A stretch of 64,000 nt of DNA from Enhydrobacter aerosaccus. GTDB lineage: Bacteria; Pseudomonadota; Alphaproteobacteria; Reyranellales; Reyranellaceae. Shown piece by piece: positions 28,280 through 37,184 of the stretch; position 1 is the first letter of the stretch; every line of letters starts with the position of its first letter. The stretch is taken from assembly GCF_900167455.1 (NCBI RefSeq), contig NZ_FUWJ01000005.1, positions 62,001 through 126,000 of the forward strand, in the 5' to 3' direction. The position numbers were made by a program, and so were the translations under genes. The notes below the pieces were generated by a model that was given only the letters and a program-made list of their open reading frames with translations, was not told the DNA's origin and did not search any database.

Positions 28280-28672
28280 ATGTTTTCGCATGTTCATATC
28301 GGCGTCACCGATTTCGCCCGCGCCTGGCGTTTCTATCAGGCGGTCCTTCCCCTTCTCGGCCTGCAGGAACGGTTCAGCGAACCGGAGCGCGGTTGGGGCG
28401 GCTGGCAATCACCGGGCCACGACAGGCCGCTGTTCCTGGTCGGCCGCCCCTTCGACGGTCGCCCCGCCGATCACGGCAACGGCCACATGACAGCCTTTCT
28501 CGCCGGCGATCGCGAGACGGTGGACCGGGTCTACAAAGCAGCCCTCGCGGCCGGAGGGACGTCCGAAGGCGAGCCGGGACTGCGGCCGCACTACCATGCC
28601 AACTACTACGGCGCCTATTTCCGCGATCCCGACGGTAACAAGCTCTGCGTCTGCTGCCACACGCCAGCCTGA
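28280..28672 (+). CDS. VOC-family protein (glyoxalase/dioxygenase fold)
   Basis: A 130-residue single VOC domain, the fold of glyoxalase I, extradiol dioxygenases and fosfomycin/bleomycin resistance proteins. It starts with the typical HVHIGVTDFARAWRFYQAVL (residues 4-23), has a central GGWQSPGHDRPLFLV block and ends with YYGAYFRDPDGNKLCVCCH. Metal ligands are plausible at H6, H74-region and D119-region positions, but I do not assign them. Function within the family cannot be told. It ends 4 bp from the stop of the convergent FMN-dependent oxidase. Confidence 0.88.
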   Translation: MFSHVHIGVTDFARAWRFYQAVLPLLGLQERFSEPERGWGGWQSPGHDRPLFLVGRPFDGRPADHGNGHMTAFLAGDRETVDRVYKAALAAGGTSEGEPGLRPHYHANYYGAYFRDPDGNKLCVCCHTPA

Positions 28673-28676
28673 CGCT

Positions 28677-29843
28677 TCACCGCCGGTTACGCCGCAATTC
28701 CTCCTCGTCCTTCCACATCATGAAGTGCGGGCCGAGATCGGCGATCTTGGTGGCGCCGATCTGCGCCATGGTGAGATCGATCTCGCGCCGGAAGATCTGT
28801 AGCGCCGTCGCGGCACCGGTAACACCGCCGGCCGTCACGCCATAAAGCGTTGGCCGTCCGACGAAGCAGTATTTGGCGCCAAGGCAGAGAGCGACGACGG
28901 CGTCCATGCCGCGCCGGATGCCGCCATCGAACATCACGGTCATCTTGTCGCCGACGGCATCGCGGATCGCCGGCAGCACCTCGAGCGGCGACGGAGCGAT
29001 GTCGAGCTGCCGGCCGCCATGGTTCGACACCATGATGCCGTCCACTCCCAGCGACCAGGCCCGCAGCGCATCGTCCGGATGCATGATGCCCTTGAGGACG
29101 AAGTTGCCCTTCCATAGCTGGCGATAGCGCTCGACATGCTTCCAGGTCATGGGCGCACGGTTCTGCTGACCGACGAAGTCAGCGACCGCATCCGCGCTCT
29201 TGCCCGGCGCGTACTTCAGCCAGTTGTCGAACATCGGCGTGCCGTGCCGCATCCATTCCAGCATCCAGCCGGGATGGCGCAGGGCCTCGAACTTGCCTTT
29301 CCAGCTCAGCCGCAGCGGCCGACCGAAGCCGTTGCGCGTGTTGCGCTCCCGGTTGGAGCCTTCGGGGACGTCGACGGTGAAGACCAGGGTCTTGAGACCG
29401 GCATCGGCGGTACGCTTGATCATGTCCTCCGACACGCTCTGGTCCTTGGCGGAATAGAGCTGGTACCAGCCATGGTCCGGCGCGATCCGGCCAAGATCTT
29501 CGATCGAGCCGGTGCTCGAGCCCGACATGATGAAGGGCACGTTGGCCTCCCGCGCCGCTTCGGCCAGCATCAGGTCGGCGCCGCGCCGGAACAGGCCGGC
29601 AAGCCCCGTGGGGGCGATGCCGATCGGACTCGAATAGGTCCGCCCGAACAGGGTGGTCGACTGGTCGCGCACCGACACATCGACCAGGTAGCGCGGAACG
29701 ATGCGGGCCTTGCGGAAGGCCTGCTCGTTGGTGACCAGCCCGACCTCGTCGTCCGTCCCGCCTTCGATGAAGTCATAGGCAATCTTGGGCAGCCGTTTCT
29801 TGGCCAGCTTTCGCAGATCCTCGATATTGACGACACCATTCAT
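28677..29843 (-). CDS. FMN-dependent alpha-hydroxy acid oxidase/dehydrogenase (LldD-like)
   Basis: A 388-residue flavoenzyme of the (S)-2-hydroxy-acid oxidase family, which includes L-lactate dehydrogenase LldD, glycolate oxidase and mandelate dehydrogenase. The catalytic base is H275 (SNHGGRQLD), with Y23, Y130 (WYQLY) and D158 (TVDVP) in place; GGIRRGMDAVVALCLGAKYCFVGRP closes the FMN site. It oxidises a 2-hydroxy acid to the 2-oxo acid, passing electrons to quinone or O2. Start M6 (29843) is preferred over 29858 because GGGAGA is 8 bases upstream. The divergent GNAT gene starts 70 bp away. Confidence 0.93.
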   Translation of the reverse strand: MNGVVNIEDLRKLAKKRLPKIAYDFIEGGTDDEVGLVTNEQAFRKARIVPRYLVDVSVRDQSTTLFGRTYSSPIGIAPTGLAGLFRRGADLMLAEAAREANVPFIMSGSSTGSIEDLGRIAPDHGWYQLYSAKDQSVSEDMIKRTADAGLKTLVFTVDVPEGSNRERNTRNGFGRPLRLSWKGKFEALRHPGWMLEWMRHGTPMFDNWLKYAPGKSADAVADFVGQQNRAPMTWKHVERYRQLWKGNFVLKGIMHPDDALRAWSLGVDGIMVSNHGGRQLDIAPSPLEVLPAIRDAVGDKMTVMFDGGIRRGMDAVVALCLGAKYCFVGRPTLYGVTAGGVTGAATALQIFRREIDLTMAQIGATKIADLGPHFMMWKDEEELRRNRR

Positions 29844-29913
29844 GCGCTTCTCTCCCATGGCTGCGATCTTGCCGCGCTTTGCCGGATCGGACCAGCGATG
29901 TTAGACGAGGCGC

Positions 29914-30357
29914 ATGCAAATCAGACATCCGCATAAGGGGGACGAAGCCCATCTTGCCCACCTTCTCGAAGAGCATGAGCATCACTACGGCAATCCCGTC
30001 GCGCACGGCACCGGCCTGCCCGGCGCGGCCTTCCTGATAGCCCCGCCGGCCGGCGGTCCGATTTGCCTGATAGCGGAGCTGGATGGGCGATTGCTCGGCT
30101 TCGCCATCCTCAATCCCTATTTCCCGGGACCCAATCTAAGCCATGGGCTGTTTCTCAAGGAGCTCTATGTGGCAGCCCATGCCCGCTCCGAGGGCGTGGG
30201 CGAGCGGCTGATCGACGCTATCCGCGAGCTGGCGCAGCAACGCGGCGTCAGTCGCGTCATCTGGACTACGGGCGAGAACAACCTCGGCTCGCAGCGCTTC
30301 TACGACCGCCTCGGCATGCGCCGTGAAAAGAAGATCTACTACGTGATGGAGCCCTGA
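29914..30357 (+). CDS. GNAT-family N-acetyltransferase
   Basis: A 147-residue GNAT acetyltransferase. The N-terminal IRHPHKGDEAHLAHLLEEHEHHYG is typical, with ELYVAAHARSEGVGERLIDAI as the acetyl-CoA motif (R-x-x-G-x-G) and SQRFYDRLGM near the C-terminus. It would acetylate an amine substrate such as an amino acid, aminoglycoside or polyamine. GAGG lies before the ATG. It is divergent from the LldD-like gene and 86 bp upstream of the phytanoyl-CoA dioxygenase-type gene. The substrate is not known. Confidence 0.88.
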   Translation: MQIRHPHKGDEAHLAHLLEEHEHHYGNPVAHGTGLPGAAFLIAPPAGGPICLIAELDGRLLGFAILNPYFPGPNLSHGLFLKELYVAAHARSEGVGERLIDAIRELAQQRGVSRVIWTTGENNLGSQRFYDRLGMRREKKIYYVMEP

Positions 30358-30443
30358 CGCGCGGTCGCCTCCCGCCGCACCGTCCGGATGACACCGACGG
30401 GCCTTTCCCTTACCGTTTGGAAAAACAAACGGAGGATGCGCCC

Positions 30444-31241
30444 ATGGAACTCTCTGCCCAGCAGCTGGAGCAGTTCGACCGCGACGGCTTCCTGATCTTC
30501 CCCGATCTGTTTTCGCGCAACGAAGTCGCCATTCTGCGCCGCGAGGTGGCGCGCCTCAGCCAGGTCGAGGGCGAGGAGGTCGTGCGCGAGCATAGCGGCG
30601 GCGTGCGCACCATCTTCCGCGTGCACGAGAGCGACGGCGCCACGCGCTCCCAGCCCTTCCACGCCTTCGTGCGCACACCCCGCGTGCTGCGCCCGGTTCA
30701 GCAGGTGCTTAAGGACGATGCGGTCTATGTCTATCACACCAAGATCAACACCAAGCCGGCGATCGAGGGCACGGTATGGCAATGGCATCAGGACTACGGC
30801 TCCTGGATGCGCGACGGCTGCGCCCGGCCCGACATGGCCACCTTCAATCTGATGATGACGGACACCACGGAGATGGGCGGTGCCCTCTACATCATCCCCG
30901 GCAGCCACAAGCTCGGGCGCATCGAGCCCGTCTACGACGAATCGACGGCGTACAAATTCTGGGCCATGCCCAAGCAGCGCATGATCGAGATCCTGAAGAG
31001 CTCGCCCGAGCCAGTTGCGGTCACCGGTCACGCCGGAACCTGCGTGCTGTTCCATTGCAATGTGCTGCATGCGTCCGGGCACAATCTCTCGGCCGAGGAT
31101 CGCTGGCACATCTATGTGTCGTGCAACACCGTCGCCAACAAGCCGCAGCTCGGGCCCAATCCCCGGCCGGACTGGGTCGTGTCGCGGAACTGGGCTCCGC
31201 TGCCGGTCGAAGCCGACGATGGCGTGCTGAAGGCGGCGTAG
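30444..31241 (+). CDS. Phytanoyl-CoA dioxygenase (PhyH)-family oxygenase
   Basis: A 265-residue Fe(II)/2-oxoglutarate oxygenase of the PhyH family, similar in pattern to ectoine hydroxylase. The iron ligands are H115-x-D117 (WQWHQDYGSW) and H209 (CNVLHASGHN), and R220 follows at the 2OG position. The segment YIIPGSHKLG is typical. GGAGG lies 9 bases before the ATG at 30444, which I prefer to an in-frame ATG 27 bases upstream. The GST-type gene starts 3 bp after its stop (TTG). The target could be a compatible solute, a fatty acyl chain or a secondary metabolite; nothing in the context decides this. Confidence 0.9.
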   Translation: MELSAQQLEQFDRDGFLIFPDLFSRNEVAILRREVARLSQVEGEEVVREHSGGVRTIFRVHESDGATRSQPFHAFVRTPRVLRPVQQVLKDDAVYVYHTKINTKPAIEGTVWQWHQDYGSWMRDGCARPDMATFNLMMTDTTEMGGALYIIPGSHKLGRIEPVYDESTAYKFWAMPKQRMIEILKSSPEPVAVTGHAGTCVLFHCNVLHASGHNLSAEDRWHIYVSCNTVANKPQLGPNPRPDWVVSRNWAPLPVEADDGVLKAA

Positions 31242-31244
31242 CTC

Positions 31245-32174
31245 TTGCGCCGTCCTCTCGTCCTCCATCACTACGATTTCTCCAACTTCGCCGAGAAGGC
31301 GCGATTGATGCTGGGCTTCAAGCGGCTGGCCTGGCAGAGCATCGAGCAGCCGCCGATTGCGCCCAAGCCGTTCCTCACGCCGCTGACCGGCGGATACCGT
31401 CGTATCCCGGTGCTGCAGGACGGCGCGGATCTGTGGTGCGATACGCGCCTGATCGCCCGCGAACTCGAACGGCGCGTACCCAGCCCGACATTGTTTCCGC
31501 CCGAGACCAGCGGCTTTGCCGAGGCGATCGCCTGGTGGGCAGAGCATCAGCTCATGCGTCCGATGGCACTGTTCGTCTCGGGCGTGAACGCCGACCACAT
31601 GCCCGAAGGACTTCATGCCGATCGGGCGCGGCTGCACGGACTGCCCGTCCCGTCGATCGAGGCTGTGCGCGCGGCCGCCACCCGCAACCGGCATCTGGTA
31701 CGGCCGCAGCTTCGGTGGCTGGCCGACATGCTGCGTGACGAACGACCGTATCTGTTGGGTGAACGACCCTGCATTGCCGATTTCGCCGGCTATCACGTCG
31801 TCTGGTTCCTGCGTGGTCGCAAGATCGATTGCCGCGCCGAGCTCGATCCCTATCCCCGATTGATCGAATGGCGCGACCGCATGGCGGCGATCGGCCATGG
31901 CAGCCGCACCGAGATCGAGCCCGCCGAAGGTCTCGAAATCGCCCGGGCAGAAACGCCGCTCCCGCCCCGCCCGTCAGATCCGCAGGAGGGCGATCCTCGC
32001 CCGGGGCAACAGGCTCGTGTGCGCCCCGCCGACAATGCCAGGGATTGGGTCGAGGGCGAGGTCCTGTTCGTCGATGCCGAGGAGATCAGCCTGTTGCGAC
32101 ACGATCCGGAGGTCGGCGAGGTTGCGGTCCACTTCCCGCGGCTTGGCTACGATTGGCGGTCGATGCGCGCCTGA
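31245..32174 (+). CDS. Glutathione S-transferase-family protein with C-terminal extension
   Basis: A 309-residue protein with a thioredoxin-fold GST N-domain (HHYDFSNFAEKARLMLGFKRLAW, then RRIPVLQDGADLWCDTRLIARELE) and a helical GST C-domain (residues 90-225). The last 80 residues (after ARAETPLPPRP) are an extension not usual for GSTs, with a beta-rich RDWVEGEVLFVDAEEISLLRHDPEVGEVAVHFPR part that may be a small fused domain. The start is TTG at 31245, 3 bp after the PhyH-type stop, which argues for coupling. It might conjugate or isomerise the product of the PhyH-type enzyme (inference). Confidence 0.82.
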   Translation: MRRPLVLHHYDFSNFAEKARLMLGFKRLAWQSIEQPPIAPKPFLTPLTGGYRRIPVLQDGADLWCDTRLIARELERRVPSPTLFPPETSGFAEAIAWWAEHQLMRPMALFVSGVNADHMPEGLHADRARLHGLPVPSIEAVRAAATRNRHLVRPQLRWLADMLRDERPYLLGERPCIADFAGYHVVWFLRGRKIDCRAELDPYPRLIEWRDRMAAIGHGSRTEIEPAEGLEIARAETPLPPRPSDPQEGDPRPGQQARVRPADNARDWVEGEVLFVDAEEISLLRHDPEVGEVAVHFPRLGYDWRSMRA

Positions 32175-32191
32175 CGCGCGCTTCGAGCTGC

Positions 32192-33271
32192 CTACTCGTC
32201 ACCGGTCTTGAGCGCGTCGGCGATCAGCCGTGCCGCCAGGGCATTGCCGCGGACGTTGAGATGATAGTTCGCGTAGTAGGAGTCGGGCGCGCGGCCCACG
32301 CCCTCCTTCTCGAACGGCCCGAACGTGTCCAGAGTCGGCAGTCCGGCCTTCGTCGCACAACCCAGCACGGCCGCCACGGCGGCATGTTCGGCCGCGCCGC
32401 CGGCCGGATCGGACCAGCCCAACGATTGGGGCAAGGACACCACCAGCGCCTTGACGTCCTGGCGTCGGACCAGATCGGCGAAACGATCCATCAGGCGGCA
32501 GGAGATGACGGCCGGATCGGCACCCGTCCACACGACGTCGCCATACCAGAGCTCGACCGCGCCGAGCCGGCGCATGACGAAGTCCAGCAGGCGCGAATAA
32601 CCGAGGACATCGCGGGCGGCCGTCAGCCACGGCGACTTGAGCGCGGTCTGCACCGGCACATTGCGCAGCTCCAGACTATCGCCCGCCGGCATGAAATAGG
32701 GCTTGCCCATCGAGTCGCGCACGGAGAACGAGGTGCGCGTCGTGTCGTCGGCGATGAAGGCCAGCACCACCGTGTGCGGCTTGAGGCGCGGCACCAGCCG
32801 CTCCGCCCGCAGCACCATCTGGTCGATGCCGTAGCCGCGCACGCCGCCGTTGAGCACCCGCCTTCCCGTTAGCCGCTCGAGGTCGGCCGGCCACGTCTCG
32901 TCGTTGCCGACGCCGAACCCTTCCGTGAAGGAGTCGCCAAGCGTGAGGATCAGGGGGCCGGTGGCCGCCGGCTGGCCGAGATTGTGCGCCCGGGTGCCTT
33001 CGGCCGAAACCGTGAACGGCTTGTCCATGAGCGTGCCCGACACGCCCGGGATCGGTTGCCAGCCGAGTTCGGAGTCGTAGGCGAGCTGGCGCTGCAGCAC
33101 CGGTCGGTAGGTCAGTTCATGGATGTAGTTGGGATAGCGCCAGAGCGACGCCTCGGGATCGAAGACCCGTGTCAGCACCTCACCGACCAGCAGACACAGC
33201 ACGACGGTCACGAAGGAAACAGCGAGCCCTCCCGCGAGCGAAGGCGAATGGCGGGACGATCGACGCTTCAT
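32192..33271 (-). CDS. Membrane-anchored SGNH/GDSL hydrolase-like protein
   Basis: A 359-residue protein with an N-terminal hydrophobic anchor (residues 13-33) and an SGNH-hydrolase domain from about residue 105. Block I is GDSFTEG with nucleophile S114, and block V has a histidine in ANYHLNVRG, but the Asp usually two or three residues before the His is absent, so catalysis is uncertain. Such proteins act as esterases or acetyl-transferases on cell-surface glycans or secondary metabolites. It is the last gene of the nine-gene ABC/dehydrogenase operon and starts 4 bp inside the previous gene (ATGA). Its role in opine-type catabolism is unclear; it may deacylate an imported compound. Confidence 0.75.
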   Translation of the reverse strand: MKRRSSRHSPSLAGGLAVSFVTVVLCLLVGEVLTRVFDPEASLWRYPNYIHELTYRPVLQRQLAYDSELGWQPIPGVSGTLMDKPFTVSAEGTRAHNLGQPAATGPLILTLGDSFTEGFGVGNDETWPADLERLTGRRVLNGGVRGYGIDQMVLRAERLVPRLKPHTVVLAFIADDTTRTSFSVRDSMGKPYFMPAGDSLELRNVPVQTALKSPWLTAARDVLGYSRLLDFVMRRLGAVELWYGDVVWTGADPAVISCRLMDRFADLVRRQDVKALVVSLPQSLGWSDPAGGAAEHAAVAAVLGCATKAGLPTLDTFGPFEKEGVGRAPDSYYANYHLNVRGNALAARLIADALKTGDE

Positions 33272-34380
33272 CCCCTGCTGAACCGCGCGATGCCCAGCCC
33301 GTCGATCGGCACGTTGCTGGCGCCGGTGGCGATCAGCTCCGCCATCATCGCCCCCGTGCCGGGTCCGAGCTGGAAGCCATGGGCGGAAAAGCCGAACTGA
33401 TGATAGATGCCCTCCGAGGTCGAACTGGGACCGATGACGGGAATGTCATCCGGCATCCGCGCTTCGATTCCTGCCCAGCCACGGACGATCGTGGCCTCCC
33501 GCATCACCGGGAACAACTCCCAGACCGTGCGCGCCGATGTCGTGAGTTTGCTCCAGTCGAGCACCGTGCGGTTCTCGTCGCGAAACGGCGTGGCCAGATG
33601 GCCGCCGCCGATCACGACCGTGCCATTGGCAAGCTGCTTGAAGGAGAGCTTGCGGCCGCGCAGGATCACCACCGGCTGAATGAAGGGCGGCACGCGGCTG
33701 CTCACCATCAGCATCGGCGCGATCACCTCGAGCGGCACCGGCTCGCCCAGCTGGGCAGCAATGCGATCGGCCCAGGCCCCGGCGGCGTTCACCACCTTCG
33801 GCGCCTCGATGGGACCGTCGCTGGTCTCGACACGCCAGACCGTGCCGGCTCGGGAGAGGCTCGTGACACGCACGCCCTCGATCACCTCCGCTCCCTTCTC
33901 AATCGCGCGCCGGCGAAAGGCCTGCGTCGTACGGAAGGGATCGGCGGCGCCGTCGCGGCGCGACACCACGCCGCCCGGACAGTGGTCGGACACCGCCGGC
34001 ACCAGCCGCTTCAGCTCGGCGCGGTCGATCAGCTCCTCATACGTGAAGCCGCGCAGGCGCAGCTCATCGACGCGGGCGCGGAAGCCCGCCAACTCCTCCT
34101 CGCTCTCGGCCACCAGCACCGTGCCGTGACTGTCGAAGCCGCAATCGTCGCCGACCAGGTCCTCGATATGCTCCCAGATCGCCATCGACGAAATGGAGAG
34201 CGGAATCTCGGCGACATGGCGGGCGAGCTGGCGCACGCCGCCGGCATTGACGCCCGAGGCATGGCGGCCGGCATAGTCCTTCTCGACCAGGATCGGCTTC
34301 AGGCCGCGCAGGGCAAGATGCAGCGCCGTCGAACAGCCATGAATACCTCCGCCGATGACGACGACGTCGGCGGTCCTCAC
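33268..34380 (-). CDS. FAD-dependent D-amino acid/glycine oxidase-type dehydrogenase (second copy)
   Basis: A 370-residue FAD oxidoreductase of the DAO/GlyOX family that oxidises a secondary or D-amine to an imine. The FAD motif GGGIHG is at residues 10-15, with the family blocks VNAAGAWADRIAAQ and GWAGIEARMPDDIPVIGPS near the C-terminus. The start is GTG at 34380 directly after the preceding stop (TGA, then CC, then GTG); the frame remains open upstream but overlaps the BFD-type protein. It differs from the DAO protein at 36060-37184, so the operon carries two distinct FAD oxidases. Octopine and nopaline oxidases and hydroxyproline dehydrogenases have comparable FAD subunits. Confidence 0.87.
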   Translation of the reverse strand: MRTADVVVIGGGIHGCSTALHLALRGLKPILVEKDYAGRHASGVNAGGVRQLARHVAEIPLSISSMAIWEHIEDLVGDDCGFDSHGTVLVAESEEELAGFRARVDELRLRGFTYEELIDRAELKRLVPAVSDHCPGGVVSRRDGAADPFRTTQAFRRRAIEKGAEVIEGVRVTSLSRAGTVWRVETSDGPIEAPKVVNAAGAWADRIAAQLGEPVPLEVIAPMLMVSSRVPPFIQPVVILRGRKLSFKQLANGTVVIGGGHLATPFRDENRTVLDWSKLTTSARTVWELFPVMREATIVRGWAGIEARMPDDIPVIGPSSTSEGIYHQFGFSAHGFQLGPGTGAMMAELIATGASNVPIDGLGIARFSRG

Positions 34381-34382
34381 GG

Positions 34383-35792
34383 TCAGCGCTCCACGGCCTT
34401 GCGCTCGGCCTCGCCGATCGGCAGCGAGGCGAGCTCGGCCAGCGTGATCGGCTTGACCGGCGGGCGCAGGCGATAGTAGCCAACCTCGGCCGGCGAGACG
34501 CGGCGCTGCTCGGCAATGAGCTCCGTGACGGTGAGGCCGCACAGTCGTCCCTGACAGGGCCCCATGCCGGAGCGCAGGAACGCCTTCATTTGGTTCGGAC
34601 CCTCGCAGCCCATGTCGGCAGTGGCGCGGACCTGCTGGGCGGTCACCTCCTCGCACCGGCAGACGATCGTGTCGCCCTCCGGCCGACGGAAGGAATCGCT
34701 GGGCCGATAGATCACATCGAGAAAGGCCCGGCCCATCTCCTCGCGCGCCAGCTTCTGCCGGACGACCTGCGGAGCGGGCACGGAGGCCTCGGGCTTCAGC
34801 GCCCGTACCGCAGCGATGGCCGCGATCCGCCCGCGCTCAGCCGCCGCCGTGCCGCCGGCAATGCCGGCTCCATCGCCCGCGATGGCGATGCCAGGTACGG
34901 AACTGCCGAAATCGTCGTCGAGTTCGGGCACGAAACAGAGCTGGCGCTCGTTCCAGCGATGGGCCGCGCCGGCCGCCATGGCGAGGTTCACGTTCGGCAC
35001 GACACCATGATGCAGCAGCAGCAGGTCGGCCAACAGTCGGCGTTCGCTGCCGCCGGAGACATAGACCACTTCCTTGAGCTTGCCGGCGCCGGTCGCCGCG
35101 AGCTTCTGCACCGGGATCACCGGGACCGCGGCCTTCACCTCACGCATCAGCCCAAGGCCCTTGCGCCAGTAAGGCGAGAGCAGGAAATCCGGCAGATGCG
35201 GCAGCGCGCGCAGCCAGTTGCGGCGCGAGGATGTCTCGAGCATCGCCTCGATTTTCACCCCGGCACGCAGGAGCTGCGCCGCCAGCAGCCATAGCAGCGG
35301 CCCGCAGCCGGCCAGCACGGTGCGTCCGCTCGGGACGAGACCCTGGGCCTTCAAGGTCGTCTGGGCGGCGCCCGCCGTCATGACGCCGGGCAGCGTCCAG
35401 CCGGGAATGGGGAACGGTCGTTCCAGCGCGCCAGTCGCGATGATGACCCGGCCCGCCTGGACGAGCCGGGCCTTGCCGGCGATCGAAATCCCGACCGCCA
35501 GAGACGGGTCCAACGTCCAGACCGTGGCGCCGTTCACGATCGACGCGCCGCTCGCCTTGGCTTCGGATGCCAGGGCCGCACCGGCCCAGTAATCCTCACC
35601 GAGGACGGTGCCGTTCTTGACCGGGGTCGAGGTGATGCCGCGATAGATCTGGCCGCCAACGCCCGGATTCTCGTCGAACAGTACGGTCGACAGCCCTGCC
35701 CGGGCAGCGAGGGACGCCGCCGCCAGCCCCGCCGGGCCGCCGCCGATGACGATAAGATCGTAGGCTGGAGAAAGATCCGCTGCTGCGATCAT
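34383..35792 (-). CDS. FAD/NAD(P)-dependent oxidoreductase with C-terminal BFD [2Fe-2S] region
   Basis: A 469-residue protein. Residues 1-310 are a pyridine nucleotide-disulfide oxidoreductase fold with GGGPAG at 17-22 (FAD) and a second nucleotide motif near ARVIIATGALERPFPIPGWT. Residues 375-430 are a BFD-like [2Fe-2S] segment with C378-x-C380 and C413-x4-C418. This is the layout of the HcnB/SoxA-type alpha subunits of opine oxidase (OoxA), hydroxyproline dehydrogenase and glycine-betaine-related systems. It would pass electrons from the FAD oxidase subunit through the small [2Fe-2S] protein. It starts at the ATG overlapping the small protein's stop (ATGA). Together with the genes on both sides it forms one dehydrogenase complex. 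Confidence 0.88.
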   Translation of the reverse strand: MIAAADLSPAYDLIVIGGGPAGLAAASLAARAGLSTVLFDENPGVGGQIYRGITSTPVKNGTVLGEDYWAGAALASEAKASGASIVNGATVWTLDPSLAVGISIAGKARLVQAGRVIIATGALERPFPIPGWTLPGVMTAGAAQTTLKAQGLVPSGRTVLAGCGPLLWLLAAQLLRAGVKIEAMLETSSRRNWLRALPHLPDFLLSPYWRKGLGLMREVKAAVPVIPVQKLAATGAGKLKEVVYVSGGSERRLLADLLLLHHGVVPNVNLAMAAGAAHRWNERQLCFVPELDDDFGSSVPGIAIAGDGAGIAGGTAAAERGRIAAIAAVRALKPEASVPAPQVVRQKLAREEMGRAFLDVIYRPSDSFRRPEGDTIVCRCEEVTAQQVRATADMGCEGPNQMKAFLRSGMGPCQGRLCGLTVTELIAEQRRVSPAEVGYYRLRPPVKPITLAELASLPIGEAERKAVER

Positions 35793-36079
35793 CGCCCCGC
35801 CTCCCGCTTGCCGACCTGCGTCGCCACTTCCATGCCTTCGCGCACCGGCACGAGGCATCCCTGCCGATTGCCGATTCCGTCGATCGTCACCAGGCAGTCG
35901 AAGCAGACACCCATCAGGCAATAGGGCGCCCGCGGGGCACCGGTGACGGGTGTGGTGCGGCAGTGGTCGATACCGGCCGCCAGCAGCGCTGCCGCGACCG
36001 TATCACCGCTGCGGGCGCGGACCGTCTGACCATTGACCTTGATGGTCACGGTCGGCGTGTCATGCAGCCTCTTGAACAT
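35789..36079 (-). CDS. Small (2Fe-2S)-binding protein (HcnA/OoxA-like)
   Basis: A 96-residue ferredoxin-like electron-transfer subunit with plant-type [2Fe-2S] cysteines in order C54-x4-C59-x2-C62-x12-C75. It matches the HcnA/hydroxyproline-dehydrogenase small subunit family and would carry electrons between the FAD oxidase and the FAD/NAD protein. The ATG at 36079 has GGAGG 4 bases upstream and lies 20 bp inside the end of the FAD oxidase gene. The stop overlaps the following start by 4 bp. These overlaps imply a fixed subunit ratio for a three-part complex. Confidence 0.87.
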   Translation of the reverse strand: MFKRLHDTPTVTIKVNGQTVRARSGDTVAAALLAAGIDHCRTTPVTGAPRAPYCLMGVCFDCLVTIDGIGNRQGCLVPVREGMEVATQVGKREAGR

Positions 36080-37184
36080 GGAACCTCCGCGCGCTGAAAG
36101 GAGCGACCAGCGACTTGTCGAGAGCGCCACGGGCGATCATGGGCGCCACGGTGAGCGCGTGATTGGCCGCGAGCGTGACGCCCGAATGGCAGCACAGCAC
36201 GAAGGCGCCAGGATGCGTCTCCGACTCGTCGTAGATCGGGAAACCGTCCCCGGTCATGACGCGGATCGCGCTCCAGGTCCGCACGACGTTGACGTTCGCC
36301 AACAGCGGAAACTGCCGCACCGCACGCTCGGCTTCCGTCGCCGCCACGCCCAGCGTCAGCCGAGCCGGATCGGTGCCTTCTTCCTTGGAATCGCCGATCA
36401 TGACCGTGCCCTCGTCGGTCTGGCGCAGCGTCACCACGGGGTAATTCAGGAACGGCCGCAGCCGCTCCGTCACCACGATCTGCCCGCGTTCCGGTTTCAT
36501 CGGCGCTTCGAGCCCGACCATCGGAGCCAGCCGCATGTTCGCATTGCCGGCGGCAAGCGCGACACGGCCGGCCCTCACCTCGCCCTGCGGCGTGAAGAGC
36601 CTGAAGGTCCCGCCCTCCCGGCGGATGTCGTCGACCCGATGGCTCGGCAGATAGGCGACGCCGCGCGCGTGGATCGCCTGATGCAGCGTCCGGAAAAGCC
36701 GCAGCGAGTTCACATGTCCGTCGAGCGAGCAATAGCTGGCGCCGACAACCTCCGGCCCAATATCCGGCAGCATCTTCGCGACCTGCGAATGGTCGAGGAT
36801 CTCGGTCTTGTAATCGACGATGCCGGGCTGGTTGTGCAGGCGCTTCAGGACGTTGGCCCGCGCCTCTAGCTCCTTCTCGGACAGGGCCAGATGGAAGCCA
36901 CCCGGCCTCTGGAAGCAGACGTCGAGCCCGGTCTCGTCCTTGAGCAGGCCGGCGAAGCCCGCCCAGGCCTCGGACGATCGGATGGTCCATCCGGCATAGG
37001 CGGCGAGGCCCAATCCCTTGCTCTGCACCCATACCAGGGCGAAGTTGCCGCGACTCGCCCGGACTGCACGGTCGCCCTCGTCCAGCAGCGCGACGCGACA
37101 GCCCTCGCGCGCCAGGCCCCAGGCCGTGGCGGCGCCGACCAGTCCACCGCCGACAACGACGACGTCGTATTCACTAGCGGCCAT
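36060..37184 (-). CDS. FAD-dependent amine/D-amino acid oxidase subunit
   Basis: A 374-residue FAD protein of the DAO family, the likely catalytic beta subunit of the three-part dehydrogenase (HcnC/OoxB type). FAD motif GGGLVG at residues 12-17; the C-terminal TWSAIRVMTGDGFPIYDES block is typical. The oxidised bond is expected to be a C-N bond of a secondary amine such as an opine, D-amino acid or hydroxyproline. I start at the ATG at 37184 because AAGG/GGAAAGG lies upstream and the sequence before it belongs to the permease. It overlaps the permease by 11 bp, so importer and oxidase are made together. Confidence 0.88.
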   Translation of the reverse strand: MAASEYDVVVVGGGLVGAATAWGLAREGCRVALLDEGDRAVRASRGNFALVWVQSKGLGLAAYAGWTIRSSEAWAGFAGLLKDETGLDVCFQRPGGFHLALSEKELEARANVLKRLHNQPGIVDYKTEILDHSQVAKMLPDIGPEVVGASYCSLDGHVNSLRLFRTLHQAIHARGVAYLPSHRVDDIRREGGTFRLFTPQGEVRAGRVALAAGNANMRLAPMVGLEAPMKPERGQIVVTERLRPFLNYPVVTLRQTDEGTVMIGDSKEEGTDPARLTLGVAATEAERAVRQFPLLANVNVVRTWSAIRVMTGDGFPIYDESETHPGAFVLCCHSGVTLAANHALTVAPMIARGALDKSLVAPFSARRFHVQEAA

